This document shows positions 59,182-64,000 of a DNA stretch of 64,000 nt, piece by piece. The DNA is taken from positions 62,001 through 126,000 of the forward strand of contig NZ_LGCN01000001.1 in NCBI RefSeq assembly GCF_001279005.1. The letters run 5' to 3'. Each line of letters begins with the position of its first letter. Positions within the stretch are counted from its first letter, which is position 1. This DNA comes from Streptomyces caelestis. Lineage in GTDB: Bacteria > Actinomycetota > Actinomycetes > Streptomycetales > Streptomycetaceae. Under the pieces are notes generated by a model, which saw only the letters and a list, made by a program, of their open reading frames with translations, was not told the DNA's origin and searched no databases. The position numbers and the translations under genes were made by a program.

Positions 59182-59515
59182 GAACGGGGCCCTTCGCGGG
59201 AGTGGAAGTAGCAGAGGGCATGTTGGTCAGGCGGCGGACCGGAGAAGGCCACGGCGGCCCAGCCGGCACGAGGCAGAAGACCGTCCCGGTGATCAGCGCG
59301 GCCTGCACGGAGGAGACGACGACGCTGGCGCCGACCACCAGCCCGGCGGCCTGCCGCAGGTTGGTCTCCAGCCAGACAGCGGTCTGCGGCGCGCAGGTTC
59401 GCCGGTCGGGAGGGAACAACTGTTAGCGGAGGGACCGCTGTGTCGTACCCGCCGCGGCCGCCGGCCCCAGCGCGACGGTGGACGGCATCCCCGCCGTCTT
59501 CGGCTCCGTGTTCAC
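59171..59515 (-). pseudogene. decayed C-terminal fragment of an MFS transporter
   Basis: In one frame, interrupted by a TAA at 59423-59425, the sequence reads AAAAGTTQRSLR, stop, QLFPPDRRT, then TAVWLETNLRQAAGLVVGAS, a second hydrophobic stretch and PSPVRRLTNMP. It matches in order the end of the intact MFS gene just upstream (AAGTTQRSIRQ..., TWLTSG..., CSPLRALLHMP) and other MFS proteins. So it is a leftover of a second, related transporter after deletion. The GTG at 59515 overlaps the stop of the intact MFS gene. A 30-residue peptide before the TAA is translatable but probably not functional. It overlaps the methyltransferase start by 11 bases. Confidence 0.7.
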
Positions 59516-60906
59516 ATGGCATCTCCTCCGGGCGAGCGGTCGTAACGGGCGCCTTCCGTACACGCGGGCGTGGGCACGGCCGCAGGGGCCGCCCGCAGTA
59601 CGGGCGACGGCGGTGCGGGCTCGCCGCCTGTCCCCGGCGCGGAAGGCGGCTGGTCCGGCATGTGCAGCAGGGCGCGCAGCGGAGAGCAGGCGAGGACTAC
59701 GAGCGGGACGACCAGCAGGAAGGTCCCGACGGTCAAGGCGGGCCGCACACCGATCCACGTCCCCAGCCCGCCGGCGAGGAGCGCGGCCGCCGGGCGGGCG
59801 CCGGACGTCAGCCAGGTGCTCACGGCCTGCATCCGCGCCTGCATCCCGGCCGTGGTGACGATCTGCCGAATGGATCTTTGGGTGGTGCCAGCGGCGCCGG
59901 CGCATGCGAGCTGCAGGAAGAGCGCCGCCCCGATCGTGATCTGCCAGGCAAGGCCGGGGGAGGCGAGCAGCAGCGGGAGCTGGGTGAGCGGGGTGATCGC
60001 GAGCGCGGTCAGCATCATCGGCCCCGGCCCGTACCGGCGGGCCAACGCCGGTGCCGTGAGCGCTCCGGCGGCCGCGCCCAGCGCGCCGAGGCCCAACACC
60101 ACTCCGAAGACGGTCGCGCTCATCGCCAGTGACCTCAGGAGGTAGAGGGCCCAGAGGGTGTTGAGCAGCCCGAGGGCGAACGACGTCGTGGCGTTGACCA
60201 GGGTCAGGGTCCACAGCCGGTCATCGCCGCGCACGTACCGCAGGCCCTCGCCGATCTCGCCGCGCAGCCGGCGGATCTCCGGGCGGGTGTGGGCGGGTTC
60301 GGCGGTCTGGATGCGGGCGGTGCACACGGCGCTGATCAGGTAGGAGGCGACGTCGCCGAGCAGGGCCCGGGCTGGTCCGAGGAGCGCGGTCAGCGCGGCG
60401 CCGAGGTGGCTCCCGGCCGTCGCGGCGACCGCGAACAGCGCGCCGACCCGGCTGTTGCTCCGCTGGATCAACGACCGGTCGACGAGACTGGGCAGCAGGC
60501 TGATGGCCGCCGCGTCGTGGAGCACGCTCGCCGCCCCCTGCACCACGGCGACGATCATGAGCTGCGCGAGGGTGAGGGTGCCCAGCGCGGCCGCCACCGG
60601 CACGGTGGCGAGCACCGTCGCGCTTACCAGGTCACCGGTGATCATCTGCCGGCGCTTGGAGTGCCGGTCGGCGAGCGCGCCGGCGTGCAGGGCGAGCAGC
60701 GCAGGCGGGAGCTGTCCGAGGAACGCCAGCCACGCGACCTGGGCGGTGCTCGCGTCCAGGTGGAGCACGGCCAGCACCGGCAGCGCCATCTGCGTGATCG
60801 AGCTGCCGGTCACGCTCGCTGCCTGGCCGGTCAGGTACCGGCGGAAGTCCCGGTGCCGCCACAGCGACGTGCCGGCGGCGGAGAGGGGCTCAGTGCAGGA
60901 CGGCAC
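59512..60906 (-). CDS. MFS transporter, probable exporter
   Basis: A 464-residue membrane protein with about 12 hydrophobic helices. LWRHRDFRRYLTGQAASVTG at the start and ALADRHSKRRQMI (~78-90, motif A between helices 2 and 3) are typical of the drug-efflux-like MFS group. A Pro-rich, hydrophilic C-terminal tail of ~45 residues follows the last helix. GTG start at 60906 with GAGGGAGG upstream. The only transporter in the minus-strand operon, so it may export its product or supply a precursor. Its end overlaps the decayed MFS fragment. Confidence 0.88.
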   Translation of the reverse strand: MPSCTEPLSAAGTSLWRHRDFRRYLTGQAASVTGSSITQMALPVLAVLHLDASTAQVAWLAFLGQLPPALLALHAGALADRHSKRRQMITGDLVSATVLATVPVAAALGTLTLAQLMIVAVVQGAASVLHDAAAISLLPSLVDRSLIQRSNSRVGALFAVAATAGSHLGAALTALLGPARALLGDVASYLISAVCTARIQTAEPAHTRPEIRRLRGEIGEGLRYVRGDDRLWTLTLVNATTSFALGLLNTLWALYLLRSLAMSATVFGVVLGLGALGAAAGALTAPALARRYGPGPMMLTALAITPLTQLPLLLASPGLAWQITIGAALFLQLACAGAAGTTQRSIRQIVTTAGMQARMQAVSTWLTSGARPAAALLAGGLGTWIGVRPALTVGTFLLVVPLVVLACSPLRALLHMPDQPPSAPGTGGEPAPPSPVLRAAPAAVPTPACTEGARYDRSPGGDAM

Positions 60907-61008
60907 GAGGCACCTCCCTCGGCTCCGCCAGAAGCCCCCGCAACACGTACCTGGGCTCAGCCTGGGCCCGCCGGCCGAATCCGCTACCGGTGAGTGTGCT
61001 CACCCTGC

Positions 61009-62478
61009 TCACCAGCCCAGCTGCGAGTAGGAGCGGCCTTCGGCGATGGCGGTGATGGCCGTGCGGGTGTAGGAGACGATCGGGTCCGGCAGCTCGTCCT
61101 GTGGCCACCACTGCCAGGTCAGGCACTTGTCGGACTCGCGCACCTTGGGAATGCCCTCCCAGCGGCGAGCCCGGAAGACGAGCTGCATCAGGGGCAGACT
61201 GCCCGGGGCGTCGACGACGTGGACGACGTGGACGAGTTCTACGTCGGCGGGGTCGATGACCAGCCCTGCTTCCTCCCACGCCTCGCGCACCAAGCACGCG
61301 AGCGCGGGCTCCTGCTCGCACCGACCGGCCAGGTAGTGCCAGGTGTCGCCCGCGTATTTCGAGTCGGGATGCCGCAGACCGAGAAGCACTCGGCCATCGG
61401 CGTCTTCGAGGTGGAGATGGACTCCGATGCCGTTCAGTACGGTCCGGCTGCCCCCGTCCCAGACGGGCGGGGCCGCGGTGGGCTGGTTGTCCGGGGGGTT
61501 CTCGGCCGCGTGCCGGCGAATCAGGTCCCGGGTGGCGGGGCTCAGGCGCAGCCGGTCCAGTTCGTCGGGCGTGAACCAGCGCAGCAGCACGCCCTCGTGC
61601 AGCGCGAGTCGGTCGGGGTTGCCGCGCCACCGGCCGGCGAAGACCTGGACCGGGACACTGAGGCCGTCGATGCTGGTGGCGGCTTCCATGGCGTAGGGCT
61701 TCACGTCCTCGAGGCGGAGGTCGGGCACCTCTTCGGACAGCTCGCGCAGCAGGGTGCCTTGCAGGCTTTGGTCGTCGTGCGTGCGGCCGCCGCCGAGAAG
61801 GGCGAACGCTCCCGGCTCCCAGATGATGCCGGGCTTGTGGTCACGCAGATGAAGCAGGTACCGGCCGTTCCCGTCGTGGATCAGGGCGGAAGCGTTCACC
61901 GGCTCCGGCAGGCCGTCCAGGCCCGCCGCGAGGAGCTTGGCGCGCAGTGTCGGCGAGGTGACCTCAGGCTGCGGGAGCCACCGGGCGCCGGAGACCTCCT
62001 CGTCCTGCAGCGCGATCGTCGGCGGCTCCTCCCCGACGAGGTAGAAGACGTAGCGGACGTCGTAGTGGCGGTGGGCCGGTTCCCCTTTGGAGGGGCTGGC
62101 GTCGATGTCGTGGATGTCGATGTCGATCGGAGAACCGAGCAGCTGCCGGGTCAGGCACAGGGCGCCCGGTGGGATCCCGGCTTCTTCTGCCACCTCGCGC
62201 AGCGCCGCGGCGAGCAGTGTGCGGTCCTGGGGCTCGATGTGGCCGCCGGGGGCGAGCATGAGACCGCCGGTGGCCCGGTGCTGGATGTGCAGGACCCGGC
62301 CCTGCCGGTCGATGACGACGGCGCTGCACGTGACGTGCCCGGGCAGCGTCGTCCGGGCGGTTGCGTCGACGGGTCGGCCCAGCGTGGCGAGGAGCTCGGC
62401 CAGGGCGTCACGCTCGCCGGGGTGCCGGCCGAGGTATGCCTCGACGATCTTGCGGATCGCGGTGGAGCTGGGTGGCAT
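61009..62478 (-). CDS. triple Nudix hydrolase
   Basis: A 489-residue protein with three Nudix domains in a row. First box GGHIEPQDRTLLAAALREVA then EEAG (~80-104), second GGGRTHDDQSLQGTLLRELS then EEV (~230-255), third AGRCEQEPALACLVREAWEE (~390-412). The N-terminal ~45 residues are a helical extension. Box one is complete. Box two has EEVPD instead of EEhGh. Box three has AGRCEQ instead of the usual GG start. So domains may differ in activity. Three in one chain is rare. Substrates unknown. ATG 62478 has a weak ribosome binding site and follows a 60-base gap after the small ORF. Confidence 0.85.
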   Translation of the reverse strand: MPPSSTAIRKIVEAYLGRHPGERDALAELLATLGRPVDATARTTLPGHVTCSAVVIDRQGRVLHIQHRATGGLMLAPGGHIEPQDRTLLAAALREVAEEAGIPPGALCLTRQLLGSPIDIDIHDIDASPSKGEPAHRHYDVRYVFYLVGEEPPTIALQDEEVSGARWLPQPEVTSPTLRAKLLAAGLDGLPEPVNASALIHDGNGRYLLHLRDHKPGIIWEPGAFALLGGGRTHDDQSLQGTLLRELSEEVPDLRLEDVKPYAMEAATSIDGLSVPVQVFAGRWRGNPDRLALHEGVLLRWFTPDELDRLRLSPATRDLIRRHAAENPPDNQPTAAPPVWDGGSRTVLNGIGVHLHLEDADGRVLLGLRHPDSKYAGDTWHYLAGRCEQEPALACLVREAWEEAGLVIDPADVELVHVVHVVDAPGSLPLMQLVFRARRWEGIPKVRESDKCLTWQWWPQDELPDPIVSYTRTAITAIAEGRSYSQLGW

Positions 62479-62538
62479 GGACGTCGTCTCGCCTTCGATG
62501 TCGGGGGAGGGCAGGCGGGGGAAGGAAGCTCCAGTGGT

Positions 62539-62760
62539 TCAGCTCGCCGTTCCGTTGCCGGACGGCTTGGCGCCTCGGGGGCCGGGTGCGCCGCCAGTCG
62601 ACGGCGCGATCTCGTACTGGGGGGCCTCGGCGGTGCACACGCCCCGGTACAAGCCGCACTTACGGGAGATCAGGTCCTCGTGGGCCTTGTCGCCGCCTGG
62701 TTCGACTGGCGTCCATGCGTTCCCCTCTCGTGGACGTGGCGGTGGCGTCGCCGTGCTCAA
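62539..62760 (-). CDS. small Cys-containing ORF, possible precursor peptide or small protein
   Basis: A 73-codon frame with clear high-GC3 codon bias from about codon 15 on. It reads AWTPVEPGGDKAHEDLISRK, then CGLYRGVCTAEAPQYEIAPS and a Gly/Pro/Ser tail. Two Cys lie six residues apart. The only in-frame start is TTG 62760, with no good ribosome binding site. A strong AGAGGGG-ATG at 62716 opens another frame of only 18 codons, so a frameshift or unusual start may be involved. It is the only small ORF of this bias in the operon, and two peptide-type methyltransferases are nearby. A ribosomal-peptide precursor is a possibility, not a conclusion. Confidence 0.4.
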   Translation of the reverse strand: MSTATPPPRPREGNAWTPVEPGGDKAHEDLISRKCGLYRGVCTAEAPQYEIAPSTGGAPGPRGAKPSGNGTAS

Positions 62761-62927
62761 CGACGCCGCACGATTTCGAGCACCTGTTCCTTTCGGACGC
62801 GTTGCGCACCCTGTAATTCAGCGGTTCTCCGAGGGTGCGCAGTGCATCGACCCTTGCCACGCAAGAGCCTGCGGCTCGGGGGAGGTTGGCCGAAACGCCG
62901 ACGTTCGATCGCTGCGGCGGCCAGCTG

Positions 62928-63797
62928 TTAGCCCGCCCCCGTCCCTGGGGCTTCACCCTGTTCGCCCGTGGTGGACGGCAGGCCCAGGCGCAGCGTCATG
63001 ACCGCGTGGTCGGTCAGTCCCACTTCACGGGCTTCCTGGTGGTAGTCGCAGGCCAGGATGCGCTCGGCGTGGGGTGTGGAGACGAAGAGGTGGTCGAAGC
63101 GGAAGCCGTTGCCGCTGCGTCCGAACCAGGAGTGGGTGACCTCGTCGGGGTGGAGGTGGCGGAAGGCGTCGGTGAGGCCAGCGGCCTGGAAGGAGTCGTA
63201 GAAGTCGTACTCCCAGTCGCCGAACACCTTGTGCGGGGGCTGGTGGCCGCGCTCGATGACGTTGAGGTCCCCGGCCACGATGACGGGCATGTCCGGGAAG
63301 GCGGCGAGCAGCCGTGGCAGGCTCTCGGTGACCGCCTCCTGGAAGGCGCGCTTGGCGACGTTGCGCTGGTCCTTCGGGCCGCGGGAGGGCACGTACAGGC
63401 CCAGCACTCCGATGTCGTAGCCGCCGACGGTAACGCGGGCCGCCGGGGCGCGATGGGGGGTGACGGTGACCGGGCTGGGGACGGTCCGGACGGCACTGGT
63501 GCGGCAGGCGATGACCGTGCGGTAGTCGGGCGTGGACGGCTGGGGGGCGATCACGGCGGCGTACCCGCGCTCGGTGAGAGCGGTGACGAGGGCGTCGCCC
63601 CCCTGGGTGGAGGACACCTCGGTGAAGACGGCGATATCGGCGCCCTCCCGGCCGGCGATCCAAGCGGCCTGGCGGCGGGAGCGGTCCGGGGAGGCGTGCT
63701 GGGCGTTGAACAGCAGCAGCCGCACGGCGTCGGTGGCCGGCTGGTGGGCGGGCTCGTCGATGGCGAGCAGGGACAGCTGCTCGGAGGCGGGGTTCAT
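62928..63797 (-). CDS. endonuclease/exonuclease/phosphatase family protein
   Basis: A 289-residue hydrolase of the exonuclease III fold. LLFNAQHAS (~29-37, first metal Asn), VFTEVS (~58, Glu), PVIVAGDLNVIERGH (~168-182, Asp/Asn), WFGRSGNGFRFDHLFVS (~232-248) and LTDHAVM (~268-274, catalytic Asp-His) are all present. The substrate may be DNA, a nucleotide or a phosphoester. ATG 63797 overlaps the stop of the aldo/keto reductase gene. It is 130-450 bases upstream of the small ORF and triple-Nudix gene on the same strand. Confidence 0.85.
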   Translation of the reverse strand: MNPASEQLSLLAIDEPAHQPATDAVRLLLFNAQHASPDRSRRQAAWIAGREGADIAVFTEVSSTQGGDALVTALTERGYAAVIAPQPSTPDYRTVIACRTSAVRTVPSPVTVTPHRAPAARVTVGGYDIGVLGLYVPSRGPKDQRNVAKRAFQEAVTESLPRLLAAFPDMPVIVAGDLNVIERGHQPPHKVFGDWEYDFYDSFQAAGLTDAFRHLHPDEVTHSWFGRSGNGFRFDHLFVSTPHAERILACDYHQEAREVGLTDHAVMTLRLGLPSTTGEQGEAPGTGAG

Positions 63798-64000
63798 CGG
63801 CCGGCTTCCTTCTCGTCCAGGAAGACCTCGCTGTTGGCGTCCAGGTTCTGCTGGAGGCGGCCGAGGGTGGCGCGGACGAAGGCGAGCTCGTCGTCGGTCA
63901 GCGGGGTGCCGACGGCGGTCAGGTTCGCTTCGACCTGCTCGGGGCGGGTGAAGCCGACGAGGACGGCGGCATTCTCGGCTCGCTGCAGGCACACCTGGAG
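63794..64000 (-). CDS. aldo/keto reductase, C-terminal part (cut by window edge)
   Basis: The last ~68 residues of an aldo/keto reductase. NAAVLVGFTRPEQVEANLTA is the NADPH-binding C-terminal signature of the family, followed by TPLTDDELAFVRATL and an acidic/basic tail. The start lies beyond the window. Its TGA overlaps the ATG of the exonuclease-like gene, so it belongs to the same operon. Confidence 0.75.
   Translation of the reverse strand, partial: LQVCLQRAENAAVLVGFTRPEQVEANLTAVGTPLTDDELAFVRATLGRLQQNLDANSEVFLDEKEAGR

Noticed and set aside
59423..59515. 30-residue peptide coupled to the MFS gene as a ribosomal-peptide precursor
   Set aside because: Its end matches an MFS internal motif and the match continues after the stop, so it is better read as part of an MFS remnant.
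60994..62931. 645-codon plus-strand frame
   Set aside because: Antisense to the triple-Nudix gene, whose three Nudix boxes prove the minus-strand reading.

Overview
The window reads as high-GC actinobacterial DNA, most likely Streptomyces: strong G/C third-position bias, many GTG/TTG starts, and ATGA/GTGA stop-start overlaps. A parA/parB-type pair flanked by iteron-like repeats, followed by large helix-turn-helix proteins and accessory genes, points to a large (probably linear) plasmid or a chromosome arm derived from one. No rRNA, tRNA, CRISPR array or intact insertion sequence was recognised.

Layout. 0-1.8 kb: three small hypothetical genes. 1.8-6.6 kb: partition region, with a 1.27-kb gene-free, AT-richer stretch, two arrays of a 12-bp TGTAGG-type repeat on either side of parAB, and two pairs of a 17-bp near-palindrome. 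6.7-10.8 kb: two overlapping large HTH proteins, possibly replication or maintenance proteins. 10.9-17.6 kb: accessory genes with two membrane-anchored Mrr-like nucleases, a CoiA-like nuclease, an extra peptide deformylase, and two decayed genes (a UDP-glucose dehydrogenase C-terminus and a small HTH protein). 17.9-22.8 kb: a murF paralogue coupled to a C39-like peptidase gene, an RmlD-like reductase, a nitrilase-family amidohydrolase and a GNAT acetyltransferase.

22.9-46.2 kb: a non-ribosomal peptide biosynthetic cluster. A TPR-type regulator is divergent from a nine-gene, mostly translationally coupled operon. The assembly line reads [unknown-FkbM methyltransferase-FkbH-PCP-C] / [degenerate C-A(Asn-like)-PCP-E] / [C-PCP without A-Cy-A(Cys-like)-PCP-oxidase] / free-standing C. 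Tailoring genes are a sugar/small-molecule kinase-like protein, a cobalamin-binding radical SAM enzyme, a urease-like gamma-beta fusion plus alpha subunit with altered active-site flap, and a 2-oxoglutarate/Fe(II) oxygenase. My inference is a small peptide with a glycerate-derived (perhaps O-methylated) starter, a D-Asn-like residue, one residue loaded in trans and a thiazole, released without a thioesterase. I cannot match it to a known compound.

46.2-64 kb: all genes on the minus strand. A kinase-like gene and a tyrosine phosphatase (followed by a perfect 22-bp hairpin) precede a compact operon of about 15 genes. It carries seven Nudix domains in four proteins, two with unusual fusions (methyltransferase-Nudix-isoaspartyl-type methyltransferase; Nudix-kinase), plus a PIG-L deacetylase, GT2 glycosyltransferase, HIT protein, a second isoaspartyl-type methyltransferase, an MFS exporter with an adjacent MFS remnant, a small Cys-containing ORF, an exonuclease III-like hydrolase and a truncated aldo/keto reductase at the window edge. 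This looks like a second, uncharacterised metabolic or peptide-modification locus.
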